Notes: generated by a model not told the origin, from the letters alone. Shown: positions 9,907 to 19,341, counted from the first letter of the stretch. The stretch: DNA of 64,000 nt from Spirosoma montaniterrae (GCF_001988955.1 NZ_CP014263.1:4000001-4064000), one strand, 5' to 3'. Translations and numbers: made by a program.

Positions 9907-12900
9907 ATGAACGTCGAAACGGCATCTTCTGCAACCTCGTATTCGTTACAGGCCCCACGCTGGCAACGGGCGTTGGGCATCCGGCCCGACGAAGTCCGGA
10001 CGGTAGGGCTGTTTTTTCTGCATAATTTTCTGCTCGGCATCGGCACGATCCTGATTTACGTAGCGGCCAATGCTATTCTGCTCGAAAACCAGCCTGAAAC
10101 CAGTTTGCCACTGGCATATATTTTTTCGGCGATGGGCATGATACTGGTTGGGCGGTTATATGCGCACTACGAACACCATTTGCTGCTGAGTAACTTAGCC
10201 ATTCGGGTGCTGCTGGCCGTTACGGTGCTGACGGTGGTGGTTGGCGTACTGGTTGTGGTCGGTCATTCGGTGGCGGCTGCTGTGGCAATTATGGTAGGAT
10301 ACCGGATTATTTACCTGCTGGCAAATCTGGAATTTTGGGGCGTGTCGGCGGTGGTGTTCGATACGCGGCAGAGCAAGCGGCTGTTCAGCGTGATCAGTTC
10401 GGGCGATATGCCGGCCAAAGCGTTGGGGGCTGTGCTGGCGGCTTTGGTACACGCCCATGAAGAAGTGCTACGGCTCCTGATTGTTGCACTGGGCGCGTTT
10501 CTGGCGTCGCTTTATGTGTTGCGGCTTACCATTCTATCACACGATGTAGAGGCTGTTCATCGCCCGGCGCGGTCGGTGCAGCGCGAACCGATGCCGCTCA
10601 TCGGCAACCGATTCGGCGGTAGCGAACTGGTTTTTTTCATGTGCCTGAGTATGGCCGTGTTAACAACCGTTGCCACCGAAATCGAGTACAGTTTTTTTGT
10701 CAATGTCAAACACCGCTTTCACGATCAAACCGATGTTATTCAGTACGTTAGTATCGTGCTGGCAATTACTTACGGCGTGGCAATGATAGTGAAGCTGCTG
10801 CTATCGCGGCAGGCACTCGACCGTTTTGGCATTCAACGGTCGTTGCTGGTGCTGCCGTGGGTGGCACTTACCGGGCTGATTGGCCTGAGCATTCTGAACG
10901 CCGTATTGCCCGACGAAACCAGCCTGCTGATCTATTTTTGTGGACTGTATTTAGTGTTCGAGGTCATCCGTCGGGCCTTGTTCGACCCTGTATTTTTAGT
11001 GTTGTTTCAGCCATTGTCGGCTCCGCAGCGGTTGCAGGGCCACACGCTGGTGAAAGGTTTGTACGAGCCTATTGGGCTGGGAGTGGCCGGTTTTCTGATT
11101 TTCGGGCTACACGGTCGGCCTGCGCTCGAAGCTCTGGCACCGCTGGTGTGGGCTATTCTGCTGGGCGTGGGCGTATGGCTCCTGGGCCGGACCTATCGGC
11201 GATATTTGCAGGAACTAAACGACGCCATCGGTCGGCGGTTTCTGGAGCGCGACCAGTTGGCAATGCCTAAAACCGCCCAAACAAGCATTATTGCTCAACT
11301 GCAAAGCTCCGACCCGGCAAAAGTGGTAGGTGCTATTGGCTGGCTCCGAAATCAAAACCCAAACGCGCTGCTGGAGCACGCTACTCCTCTGCTTCAGCAT
11401 GCTGATACAACGGTACGACGGCGGATGCTGGATGCTCTGGCCGATTTGAGCCTGCCCGTTCCGGTAAAACCCGTTACGCACATCGCCCTGACCGACACGG
11501 AGCCTGAGCTTCGTCAACAGGCCGCTTATTTACTGGGCAGGCGGGTAAGCGCGTCTGCGTCTGAAATAGGCCCGTTATTACATCATTCTGATCTCGCCAT
11601 CCGGCAAGGTACGATTCGGGGCATTCTCGAACTAAATCCACGCGACGCAGCCGCCCGACAGGAGCTTTCTAATCTGCTAACCGATGCTGACCCGACCCGG
11701 CAGCCGATGGCGTTGCAACTCATTGCCCAACTCCGGCTTAATGATTTTGCTACGGCAGTGAAACAACGGCTCAAAAGCCCGGATGTTGCTCTTAGAAAAC
11801 AGGCGTTTAACACTGCCGGGCAACTCACCGATTCCGATTTGCGGGGTCAGCTCCTGAATGCACTACTCGACGCTACGTCGGGCCGGTTGGCTATGCAGGC
11901 TCTGAAAGCGCACCCATCGGGTACAGTGCCTGAACTGCGTCGGCTGATGCAGACCCAGTCGGACCGGCTCCTGCACGAACGCGTAACCAGTATTGCCGGG
12001 TCGGTACGGACGCCGGAGAATCGGGAGCTACTCAACGAACTGGCCCAGAAACCTGACCGACACGTGCGCGGAGCCGCTCTTCGTGGGCTGCGTCGGTTTC
12101 CGAATATCAGCGACGATGACGCGCTATTCCACAAACTGCTTACCGACGAACTGGCGTTGGCTCATCGGCTTCTGCATGGTAGCCTAACAACCCCTGAGCT
12201 GACAAAAACCTTGGATTATGAGTTATCGGTACTCATGCAGCGGCTGTTCGATATTCTGACGCAACTGTATGATTCAGACACCATTGCCCACGCCCGTGCT
12301 GGTGTGAACCACCCCGCCCGCGAACGCCGGGCCAACGCCCTCGAAATTCTCGATAACCTGATTCCCAGATCGGCCTACCAAACCTTGCAGGTATTGATCG
12401 ACGATTTGCCCCGCGCCGAAAAAGTACGCATCTTAGACGCCGAACTCGGTCTGTTCCGGCAACCAGAAACCATCCAGGCGTTTATTCTCGAAAACGGCGA
12501 GATGTATTTTACGGCCTGGACAGTACACCGGGCTTTACGGATGTTGTCGTCTGCCGACGCCGACATCGCCCGGCAGAAAATCAATTCAGCGGCTTCTACT
12601 CCTTCGCCCCTGCTTATGAATCAGTCAACCCATGCAAGCCAGATTTCTGAATACGACCGCGTATTGCTGTTAGCCAACACAAGCCTGTTTACGTTCACGC
12701 CCGAAAACGTGCTGGCGAGCATTACACCCATCATGCGCGAAGAACAGCACCCGGCAGGCACGGTGCTATTTAACAAGGGCGACCTCGGCACGGCTCTCTA
12801 CGTGATTGACAAAGGCGAGGTGAGCATTCGCGACGGCAACACCGAACTGACACGCTTTGGCCGGGGCGATTTTTTTGGCGAACTGGCTCTGCTCGACGCC

Positions 12901-13086
12901 GAAACCCGCTCGGCCACTGCCGTTGCCCTGACCGACCTGCGGCTACTTCGGCTCGAACAGGATGATTTCTACGACCTGATGGAAGAACGTGGTGAAGTAC
13001 TACGCAGCATTATCCGAAGCCTGTCGGCCCGGATTCGACGGCAAAATGATGTGATGGCAGGCCGGGCGACAGTGGCGTCTACCTGA
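9907..13086 (+). CDS. Npt-like membrane transporter with HEAT repeats and a cyclic-nucleotide-binding domain
   Basis: A 1059-residue three-part protein. Residues about 30-430 form some 12 hydrophobic segments resembling MFS or ATP/ADP-translocase-like (Npt) carriers, with a loop NLEFWGVSAVVFDTRQSKRL. Residues about 450-900 are HEAT-like helical repeats (for example LLHHSDLAIRQGTIRGILEL). From about 915 to the end lies a CNB domain; its phosphate-binding cassette FGELALLDAETRSATAV keeps Glu992 and Arg1001, as in cAMP-binding proteins. The natural cargo is unknown, and the membrane part may be a receptor rather than a carrier. The kinase, receiver and receiver-cyclase genes that follow on the same strand suggest the ligand is made in the same operon. 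Confidence 0.85.
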   Translation: MNVETASSATSYSLQAPRWQRALGIRPDEVRTVGLFFLHNFLLGIGTILIYVAANAILLENQPETSLPLAYIFSAMGMILVGRLYAHYEHHLLLSNLAIRVLLAVTVLTVVVGVLVVVGHSVAAAVAIMVGYRIIYLLANLEFWGVSAVVFDTRQSKRLFSVISSGDMPAKALGAVLAALVHAHEEVLRLLIVALGAFLASLYVLRLTILSHDVEAVHRPARSVQREPMPLIGNRFGGSELVFFMCLSMAVLTTVATEIEYSFFVNVKHRFHDQTDVIQYVSIVLAITYGVAMIVKLLLSRQALDRFGIQRSLLVLPWVALTGLIGLSILNAVLPDETSLLIYFCGLYLVFEVIRRALFDPVFLVLFQPLSAPQRLQGHTLVKGLYEPIGLGVAGFLIFGLHGRPALEALAPLVWAILLGVGVWLLGRTYRRYLQELNDAIGRRFLERDQLAMPKTAQTSIIAQLQSSDPAKVVGAIGWLRNQNPNALLEHATPLLQHADTTVRRRMLDALADLSLPVPVKPVTHIALTDTEPELRQQAAYLLGRRVSASASEIGPLLHHSDLAIRQGTIRGILELNPRDAAARQELSNLLTDADPTRQPMALQLIAQLRLNDFATAVKQRLKSPDVALRKQAFNTAGQLTDSDLRGQLLNALLDATSGRLAMQALKAHPSGTVPELRRLMQTQSDRLLHERVTSIAGSVRTPENRELLNELAQKPDRHVRGAALRGLRRFPNISDDDALFHKLLTDELALAHRLLHGSLTTPELTKTLDYELSVLMQRLFDILTQLYDSDTIAHARAGVNHPARERRANALEILDNLIPRSAYQTLQVLIDDLPRAEKVRILDAELGLFRQPETIQAFILENGEMYFTAWTVHRALRMLSSADADIARQKINSAASTPSPLLMNQSTHASQISEYDRVLLLANTSLFTFTPENVLASITPIMREEQHPAGTVLFNKGDLGTALYVIDKGEVSIRDGNTELTRFGRGDFFGELALLDAETRSATAVALTDLRLLRLEQDDFYDLMEERGEVLRSIIRSLSARIRRQNDVMAGRATVAST

Positions 13087-13121
13087 TAACGCTATATCCA
13101 AACCCTCATCGCCTATATCCT

Positions 13122-14498
13122 ATGTCTATACCCGACGGAATTGGGGCCATTGTCACGGCGGCCCTTATGCTCCAATACCTACGCAAATTCTTGGACATAC
13201 CCACGCGGTTGCCCGACTGGGACTGGGTGTATAAAAATGCCTGGCCGGCTGCGGGTGTTCTGATCGGCATTTTCGTCCTGTTCAAAGGGGGCGAAACCGC
13301 TACGTTCTGGGTATGGGCGGGCGTGTATGGCATTGTCTGCTACACCATCTGGCGCATCAAAAATTATCAGCCCGCCCGCACCATTCTGCTGGCCCTGGCT
13401 CCGCTGGCCGTTGTGACCGTACTTGGTAAGCTGTTCAAAGCTATTGCCCCCAGCATCTATAACGACTACGATGTTTATGTCGGGTCAGCAGCCGGGTTTG
13501 CCATTTTGTGGCTGTTTTCGTTCTTCTTCATTGCCAACCGGCAGAAGAAAAGCGCGGTAAAGGTGGAAGAGCAACGTCGGCTGGAATTAGAGGAACTTCA
13601 GAAAATTGAAGCCAAAAAGCAGGAACTCGAATACTTAGTCTCGCAACGAACCGCCGAAATCACGTCCCAGAAAGAGGCACTCGAACAAGCACTCGCCGAT
13701 CTGAAAGCTACTCAGAATCAACTGATTCATTCTGAAAAGATGGCTTCATTGGGTGAACTGACCGCTGGCATTGCCCACGAAATTCAGAATCCGCTCAATT
13801 TTGTCAATAACTTCGCCGAAGTGTCGGTCGAACTAATTACCGAACTGGAAGAGGAACGCGAAAAAGGCGACGCAGGAGACAAGGAACTGGAAGCCGACCT
13901 GCTGGCCGATTTAAGACAGAACCTGCACAAAATTACCCAACATGGCGGGCGGGCAAGCAGCATTGTGAAAGGGATGCTGCAACACAGCCGGGCGGGCACC
14001 GGCCAACGCGAACCTACTGACCTCAACGCCCTCTGCGACGAATACTTACGATTGGCCTATCACGGTCTGCGGGCGAAAGATAAGTCTTTCAACGCCCAGT
14101 TTTCGGTCGATACCGACCCGTCGCTGGGTCTTGTCACCGTTGTACCTCAGGATATTGGCCGGGTGTTGCTCAACCTGTTTACCAACGCGTTCTACGCCGT
14201 TCGCGAACGCCAGAAAAGCCAGCCTGCTTCGAGTAGCTACCAGCCTCGGGTGAGCGTGAGCACACGCTGCCAGGATGGTCAGGCCGTGATTTGGGTGGCC
14301 GACAACGGAACGGGCATCCCCGAATCGGCGATTCAGAAAATTTTCCAGCCTTTTTTTACGACCAAACCCACTGGCGAAGGCACCGGGCTGGGCCTGTCGC
14401 TGGCTTATGATATCGTCACCAAAGGCCATAACGGCACGCTGATGGTGAGCAGTGAAGAAAACAAAGGCACTACGTTTACAATCTCTTTACCGGCCTGA
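13122..14498 (+). CDS. Sensor histidine kinase with membrane N-terminus
   Basis: A 458-residue kinase: about four hydrophobic segments in the first 145 residues, a long coiled coil (about 148-205), then HisKA with the H-box AGIAHEIQNPLNF (phospho-acceptor His219) and an HATPase_c domain (N-box NLFTNAFYAV, G-boxes ADNGTGIPES and GEGTGLGLSL). The coiled coil and H-box resemble the cyanobacterial/Cytophagales class with SEKMASLGELTAGIAHE. It has no large periplasmic sensor, so it probably senses within the membrane or through a partner. It lies 35 bp after the transporter/CNB gene and 17 bp before the receiver gene. Confidence 0.93.
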   Translation: MSIPDGIGAIVTAALMLQYLRKFLDIPTRLPDWDWVYKNAWPAAGVLIGIFVLFKGGETATFWVWAGVYGIVCYTIWRIKNYQPARTILLALAPLAVVTVLGKLFKAIAPSIYNDYDVYVGSAAGFAILWLFSFFFIANRQKKSAVKVEEQRRLELEELQKIEAKKQELEYLVSQRTAEITSQKEALEQALADLKATQNQLIHSEKMASLGELTAGIAHEIQNPLNFVNNFAEVSVELITELEEEREKGDAGDKELEADLLADLRQNLHKITQHGGRASSIVKGMLQHSRAGTGQREPTDLNALCDEYLRLAYHGLRAKDKSFNAQFSVDTDPSLGLVTVVPQDIGRVLLNLFTNAFYAVRERQKSQPASSSYQPRVSVSTRCQDGQAVIWVADNGTGIPESAIQKIFQPFFTTKPTGEGTGLGLSLAYDIVTKGHNGTLMVSSEENKGTTFTISLPA

Positions 14499-14515
14499 CA
14501 GACACTTATAGCACG

Positions 14516-14893
14516 ATGAAAATATTAGTAGTTGACGACGAAGCAGACGTTAAGGATTTGTTTCAGCAGCGGTTTCGGCGCGAGATTCGGGCGGGCGAGT
14601 TTGAGATGTCGTTTGCCAACTCAGGGGAAGAGGCCCTGACGTATTTAGCCAGCCGCCCCTCGGAGGTCGTGCTGATCCTGTCAGACATCAACATGCCCGG
14701 CATGAGCGGGTTTGAGTTGCTCCGACATATTCGGTCCGATTATAACATGCCGCCCCCACCCGTTGTTATGATGATTACGGCCTATGGCGACGACGACTCG
14801 AAACAACAGGCCACGCAACTCGGTGCCAACGATTTTCTAACCAAACCGCTCGACTTCAGTCTCTTGAAAGAAAAACTACGCAGCCTTGCATGA
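14516..14893 (+). CDS. Single-domain response regulator (receiver only)
   Basis: A 125-residue CheY-like receiver: acidic pocket VVDDEAD, phospho-acceptor Asp57 in LSDINMPG, Thr in MITAYGDDD and Lys in LTKPLD. It has no output domain, so it probably acts by protein contact or as a phosphate relay or sink. Its stop overlaps the next ATG (ATGA). It is clearly paralogous to the receiver half of the next gene (shared FRR.IR and INMPGM text), pointing to a local duplication. Confidence 0.92.
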   Translation: MKILVVDDEADVKDLFQQRFRREIRAGEFEMSFANSGEEALTYLASRPSEVVLILSDINMPGMSGFELLRHIRSDYNMPPPPVVMMITAYGDDDSKQQATQLGANDFLTKPLDFSLLKEKLRSLA

Positions 14894-15936
14894 AAGCTAA
14901 AATTCTGGTTGTTGATGATGAAACCGATCTCGAACTGCTCATCAAACAGAAGTTTCGGCGGCAGATTCGGGAGAAGCAGTATGAGTTCGTATTTGCTCAC
15001 GATGGTCATGAGGCTCTCGCCCTGTTGAACGAACACCCCGACATCGATATGGTGCTGACCGACATCAACATGCCCGGCATGGATGGCCTGACGCTCCTGG
15101 TGCGTTTGCATGAAACAAACCCGATGCTCAAAGCCGTAATCGTGTCGGCCTATGGCGATATGGAAAATATCCGCACGGCTATGAATCGGGGCGCGTTCGA
15201 CTTCGTTACCAAGCCCGTCAATTTTGAGGACCTCGAACTGACCATGCAAAAAACGATGGAGTACATTGCTCAACTCCGCCAAACCGTGCAGGCCATTCGC
15301 GAAAACGATATTCTGCGTATGTACGTCGATGAGTCGGTACTGACGTTCATGAGCAAGGCCGAGTTTGAACATTCTTTATCGGCCAGCGAAACCGTTACGG
15401 CTACAGTCATGTTCATCGATATTTGCGGCTTTACGGCTATTGCCGAACGCGAACACGCCGACACCGTTGTAAAGTTAGTGAACCGCTATTTCGATGTGAT
15501 GGTGAAAGAAATTATCGCCCAGAGTGGTCATGTCGATAAGTTCATGGGTGACGCCGTGATGGCCGTTTTCCGGGGCGAGTACCACCTCGACCGGGCCATT
15601 GAAGCGGCTTTGGGCGTTCGGGCGCAAATTGCACGCATTGGCGAAAGCCTGCCCACCCAACCAGTCTATCACCCCGAAGTCGCTATCGGTATCAACACGG
15701 GCGAGATGGTGTCGGGTAATATTGGCTCGGCCACCCTCCGGCGGTTAGATTACACTGTTATCGGCGATGCCGTAAACATGGCGCAGCGGCTCCAGACAGT
15801 TGCCCGTGCAGGGCAGATCGTGATTTCGGAAGCCTCCCAGCAGCAAGTTGCCGAATCATTTACGTGCGAACGCATTGGCGAAGTAAAGCTGAAAAATAAA
15901 GAAGCTCCCGTTGTCGTGTATAATGTGGTGGGGTAA
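14890..15936 (+). CDS. Response regulator with class III adenylate cyclase output
   Basis: Residues 1-120 are a receiver with phospho-acceptor Asp58 (LTDINMPG); a helical linker (about 115-165) leads to a class III nucleotidyl cyclase domain (about 167-348). Catalytic residues all appear intact: metal Asp177 (FIDICGF) and Asp221 ([12 protein letters not shown]), adenine-selecting Lys217 with Thr289 (LDYTVIGD), transition-state Asn296 and Arg300 (VNMAQR). Lys plus Thr/Asp is the adenylate-cyclase pattern; guanylate cyclases carry Glu and Cys. The likely product is therefore cAMP, made on phosphorylation by the upstream kinase, with the CNB-domain protein at the head of the operon as a plausible target. 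Confidence 0.93.
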   Translation: MKAKILVVDDETDLELLIKQKFRRQIREKQYEFVFAHDGHEALALLNEHPDIDMVLTDINMPGMDGLTLLVRLHETNPMLKAVIVSAYGDMENIRTAMNRGAFDFVTKPVNFEDLELTMQKTMEYIAQLRQTVQAIRENDILRMYVDESVLTFMSKAEFEHSLSASETVTATVMFIDICGFTAIAEREHADTVVKLVNRYFDVMVKEIIAQSGHVDKFMGDAVMAVFRGEYHLDRAIEAALGVRAQIARIGESLPTQPVYHPEVAIGINTGEMVSGNIGSATLRRLDYTVIGDAVNMAQRLQTVARAGQIVISEASQQQVAESFTCERIGEVKLKNKEAPVVVYNVVG

Positions 15937-16047
15937 AGAGTGAAAAGTGAAGAGTGAAGAGTGAAGAGTGAAGAGTGAAAAGTGAAAAGTGAAAAGTGAG
16001 GGACCTAAACTCTTCACTTTTCACTCTTCATTTTTCACTCTTTACTC
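15937..16047. repeat. Heptamer array (GTGAARA) and its inverted copy
   Basis: Bases 15937-16000 hold about nine head-to-tail copies of a GTGAAGA/GTGAAAA heptamer, beginning right after the cyclase stop. Bases 16007-16047 hold the reverse-complement text (TTCACTC). The convergent FtsX-type permease gene takes its stop codon from the inverted copy. It probably acts as a convergent hairpin; the tandem unit makes copy-number variation likely. Confidence 0.85.
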
Positions 16048-17232
16048 CTCTGCCAGCGTTCTTGAAATGTTCATGCGGTATACGCCAAGTGCGGGCAGGG
16101 CAGCGGCCAGCAAACCAATTAGCACCGCAACGCCCAGCAAAATCCATTCTTCGGGCAGGAGTCCGAACGCGGCTAAGTCGTAATGATATTCGGAGGAAAC
16201 GCTATTCGAAAATAGCCACAGACCAACGCGACTTAGCAGAATGCCTAACGCGAAGCCTATCAGAGCCAGCACTAATCCTTCGAGCAGCAGCATTCCGAAC
16301 AACTGTGCCCGCGTGGCTCCCATCGATAGCATCAGAGCCATTTCGTAGCGTCGTTCTTTCAGCGAGTTGTAGAGCGATACAAACACGCTGATACCCGAAA
16401 TAAGCATAATAATAACGGCCAGCCCCCGCAGCGTGTCGACGCCTATACCCAGCAAGGAAAACAGCCGGTTGACTTCGATATTGGGCAATGCGGCCTGCAA
16501 CTTCGAGTTCTGATTGATGCCCCGCGCCAGCATCATGCCCATTGGATTTCGAAACTTGATGAGCATACTTGTGATTTCTCGCCCATCTGCTTCGGTGTCT
16601 TCCTCGCCTTCGCTGTGCCCTTCGTGAATGGCCCAAACGCTCGAAAGAGGGGTTAAAATCAGTTGGTCAGCCACGGTATTGGTGGGTTTCAGAATACCCA
16701 CCACTGTATATTTCGATTCAGCATGTTCTTCGCCCTCCGCGTCTAAGCCGTGCGAACCGGCAAATGAATCGCCGAGTTTCAGGCCCGCCACGTCGGCCAC
16801 CCGAGGACCAATCACTACGTCAAGCTCTTTTGTAAACATGCGCCCCTGCCCTACCGTAGCATCAAAATGATCGAGGTATTTCTGATTGGTTCCCACTATT
16901 CGGAACGACCGGTAATTATCGCCCATTGCGAGCGGAATAGCGGTTTTAATCATTGGGTTACGCGTCAACTGCTCGGCCTCAGCCAGCGGAATATTGCCCA
17001 CCGGCGCGTCGACCTGATAGATGCTGGATAAAATCAGTTGAAGTGGACTTCCCTTCGCGCCCAGCACCATGTCGATGCCTTTGATATTGCGCCGGAACTG
17101 ATCGTCTAACTGCTTATTGAGCAGCAGCAGGAGCGAGATAATGGTAATGCCAAACGTCATGAGAAGCCCGCTCAGGAAACTGCTCAATGGCTTGTCGTTC
17201 AGATTACTCCAACTGATTTTAAATAGATTCAT
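16042..17232 (-). CDS. FtsX/MacB-type ABC transporter permease
   Basis: A 396-residue inner-membrane permease: one membrane segment at about residues 20-40 (SGLLMTFGITIISLLLLL), a large extracytoplasmic MacB-like domain (about 45-260), then three C-terminal segments (about 270-390) of FtsX type. Such permeases need a cytosolic ATPase (LolD/MacB-like), but none is encoded nearby, so the partner gene must be elsewhere. The stop codon lies in the heptamer repeat. It is 12 bp downstream of the acetyltransferase gene and probably shares its transcript with hemC. Confidence 0.85.
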   Translation of the reverse strand: MNLFKISWSNLNDKPLSSFLSGLLMTFGITIISLLLLLNKQLDDQFRRNIKGIDMVLGAKGSPLQLILSSIYQVDAPVGNIPLAEAEQLTRNPMIKTAIPLAMGDNYRSFRIVGTNQKYLDHFDATVGQGRMFTKELDVVIGPRVADVAGLKLGDSFAGSHGLDAEGEEHAESKYTVVGILKPTNTVADQLILTPLSSVWAIHEGHSEGEEDTEADGREITSMLIKFRNPMGMMLARGINQNSKLQAALPNIEVNRLFSLLGIGVDTLRGLAVIIMLISGISVFVSLYNSLKERRYEMALMLSMGATRAQLFGMLLLEGLVLALIGFALGILLSRVGLWLFSNSVSSEYHYDLAAFGLLPEEWILLGVAVLIGLLAAALPALGVYRMNISRTLAEE

Positions 17233-17244
17233 AGCCCGATACGT

Positions 17245-17691
17245 TCAGCCTTGCAATGCCAGATGAAAGTGATGACTGGTGATGTTAAACCCTTTACTTA
17301 AATACAGCCGGTGGGCTGCATAACGAGCCGGATTTTGTCCTGAATCAAGCGATACGGACAGGCAACCGGATTGCTTCGCCTGATCAATAACAAAGTCGAG
17401 CAGTGCCGTAGCGTAACCTTTTCCTCGCCCTTCGGGTAGCGTCGAGAGGTCATCTATATAAATGGTTTTACCACTAAACAGAAAATTCAGGTAGCGATAC
17501 CCAACAACAGCGGGAACAGCCGGTTCATCAGCGTGCTGCAACTCAACAAACGCCAGTATATAACCGTCGGTTTGTTGCTGAAGCCTGATTTGCTCGAAGG
17601 CTTGTTCAGAGGTTAGATTGGCCCGCAAAGCCAGCATGGCAGGAAGGCATTGGCGAATATCATCGTCTGACCGGGCAATTCTGATTGTCAT
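17245..17691 (-). CDS. GNAT-family N-acetyltransferase
   Basis: A 148-residue GCN5-related acetyltransferase. The acetyl-CoA-binding motif A reads PEGRGKGYATALLDFV (Q/R-x-x-G-x-G/A type), preceded by the strand YIDDLSTL, and the C-terminus has the usual AHRLYLSKGFN segment. The substrate is unknown. The ATG at 17691 gives the canonical N-terminus (MTIRIARSDDD); a longer frame would run into hemC. It lies 16 bp after hemC. Confidence 0.88.
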   Translation of the reverse strand: MTIRIARSDDDIRQCLPAMLALRANLTSEQAFEQIRLQQQTDGYILAFVELQHADEPAVPAVVGYRYLNFLFSGKTIYIDDLSTLPEGRGKGYATALLDFVIDQAKQSGCLSVSLDSGQNPARYAAHRLYLSKGFNITSHHFHLALQG

Positions 17692-17707
17692 AAACAGGTA
17701 TACATTA

Positions 17708-18634
17708 TTACAGGTACTGACGAATTTGCTCCAGAAGCTCATCGCCCCCGCGAGCCAGAATACTTTCGGCCAGTGCATGGCCGAGTGCCAAAGCTTCGTG
17801 TGGCCCACCAACGAACGTTTCCCGCAGGAGTTGGCTGCCGTCTAAGCTGACTAAGCCACCCGATAAACGAATCGTTTCAGCGTTGTTCCACTGTGCAAGC
17901 GCGAATGACGGAATACTGCAACCACCTTCCAGCCGCGCCAGAAACGCCCGTTCGGCCAGCAGACAGGCTTCGGTTGGCTCGTGATTTGTCAGTTTTCGGA
18001 TAGCAGCCAGTTTATCGACAACGAGCGATTCGGCGGCTTCGATGGCAATACTACCCTGCCCAACAGCGGGCGTAAACTCATCGAGCGGCAACCGTTGCAC
18101 AATCAAATCGTCGTAACCCATACGATGAACGCCGGCGTAGGCCAGCAGCAGTGCATCGCAGTGTCCTTCGTCTAATTTCCGCAACCTCGTCTGTAAGTTG
18201 CCGCGCATATCGACCGTGCTCAGATGCGGGCAATAATGTTTCAGCATAGCTACCCGGCGCGTTGACGACGTACCTATCACGAATGCTTTCCCGCCCGCTA
18301 ATGACAGCGTTGGGTCACGGCTAATCAGTACATCATTAGCTGGTTCGCGTTCAGTAAATGCAATAATTGCCAGTTCGGCAGGCAGCGTGGAGGGCAAATC
18401 TTTAGCACTATGAACGGCAATATCAATTGAACCAGCCCGAAGCTGATCTTCCAGTTCCTGCGTAAAAACGCCCTTGCTGCCAATCTTCGACAAGGAACGA
18501 TCCAATACCTGATCACCTTTTGTCTCAATCAGTACCAGTTCAGACGTTAACCCGCCTGCCTGCAACAGGGTTTGAATGTGTTCGGCCTGCCACACGGCCA
18601 GCCGACTACTACGGGTTCCAATTCGTATTTGCAT
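17708..18634 (-). CDS. hemC: Hydroxymethylbilane synthase (porphobilinogen deaminase)
   Basis: Polymerises four porphobilinogen units in heme synthesis. The 308-residue protein shows the N-terminal IGTRSSRLAVWQAEHI, the catalytic HSAKDLP (Asp79), the GTSSTRR substrate-binding loop and the dipyrromethane-cofactor Cys239 in LEGGCSIP. The ATG at 18634 is chosen because MQIRIGTRSS is the family start; the longer frame crosses the promoter box. The TATCTTTG box ends 7 nt before the ATG, so the mRNA would have almost no leader. Confidence 0.95.
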   Translation of the reverse strand: MQIRIGTRSSRLAVWQAEHIQTLLQAGGLTSELVLIETKGDQVLDRSLSKIGSKGVFTQELEDQLRAGSIDIAVHSAKDLPSTLPAELAIIAFTEREPANDVLISRDPTLSLAGGKAFVIGTSSTRRVAMLKHYCPHLSTVDMRGNLQTRLRKLDEGHCDALLLAYAGVHRMGYDDLIVQRLPLDEFTPAVGQGSIAIEAAESLVVDKLAAIRKLTNHEPTEACLLAERAFLARLEGGCSIPSFALAQWNNAETIRLSGGLVSLDGSQLLRETFVGGPHEALALGHALAESILARGGDELLEQIRQYL

Positions 18635-18641
18635 AAGGCTA

Positions 18642-18649
18642 CAAAGATA
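18642..18649 (-). promoter_or_regulatory. -7 box of hemC (TATCTTTG), near-leaderless
   Basis: Exact TAnnTTTG match with only 7 nt between it and the hemC ATG. If transcription starts 4-6 nt past the box, the 5' leader is only a few bases. No convincing -33 TTTG at normal spacing. Confidence 0.45.
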
Positions 18650-18893
18650 CAGCCCGGCGGCTATGAAAGCGGTGGATCTGTTCGGCAAAATTGCGTTGGA
18701 GTACATGTAGAACTGTAACCACAATTCCACAAATCGCGTAGCAGCATTTCCCGGTTAACGCTAATCAAAAAACGTCTGTATTGGCAATTTATCTGGCAGA
18801 ATGCGCCAAAAAGGCACTTTTCCGGTAAAATAAGCAGGTATTTTCTGACACTCTGACCGCAAATTATGCTGTAAAAAGCTTAGGCACGGCATT

Positions 18894-18917
18894 TGTCTAC
18901 AAGGTAATACGTAGACA
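18894..18917. promoter_or_regulatory. Inverted repeat upstream of the Hsp20-like gene
   Basis: Perfect 7-bp arms TGTCTAC (18894-18900) and GTAGACA (18911-18917) flank a 10-bp spacer, ending 16 bp before the ATG at 18934. It could be an operator or a 5'-leader hairpin (RNA thermometer-like). Nothing else is recognised in the 299-bp hemC/Hsp20 gap except the hemC -7 box. Confidence 0.4.
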
Positions 18918-18933
18918 GTAAACAGCAACACAT

Positions 18934-19341
18934 ATGAAAGCTATAGATCATGTGTTTAAAGGAACGGGTGGGCAAATTGATTTGCTTAACACGTTATATG
19001 GCGGATCGAGCCAGACAACCATGAATGTTGCCCGCGAGGACGACCGGCTGGTTATCACTATGTCGGCACCTGGCGTGCGGGCCAGTGCATTCAATGTGTT
19101 GGTAGAGGGTAACAAACTGGTGTTGTACACGCTCCTGATAAGTCAGTCGAGCTATCAGGATGGGGACGAGAATAGCCAGCGGCTGGCCGTGCCTATGTTC
19201 CTGCGCGTTCTTGACATTCCGACTTTCGTAGATGCCGACCAGATTGAAGCCGTTCACGAACAGGGGAAGGTGATGGTGATGCTACCTTTCAAAGATGAAG
19301 AGCATCTGCACCGGCGCATCGACATTAAAGATTTGTTTTAA
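18934..19341 (+). CDS. Hsp20/alpha-crystallin-like small heat-shock protein
   Basis: A 135-residue protein with an alpha-crystallin-like core: NVAREDDRLVITMSAPGV (strands 2-3), FNVLVEGNKLVLYTLL, FLRVLDIPTFVDADQIEA and GKVMVMLPFKDE, which matches the order of Hsp20 strands (GxLxxxxP-like motif near the end). The N-terminal arm is short (about 30 residues) and no C-terminal I-x-I motif is obvious, so oligomer form may be atypical. Chaperone function is inferred from the fold. It is a single-gene unit: own leader and its own terminator. Confidence 0.75.
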   Translation: MKAIDHVFKGTGGQIDLLNTLYGGSSQTTMNVAREDDRLVITMSAPGVRASAFNVLVEGNKLVLYTLLISQSSYQDGDENSQRLAVPMFLRVLDIPTFVDADQIEAVHEQGKVMVMLPFKDEEHLHRRIDIKDLF

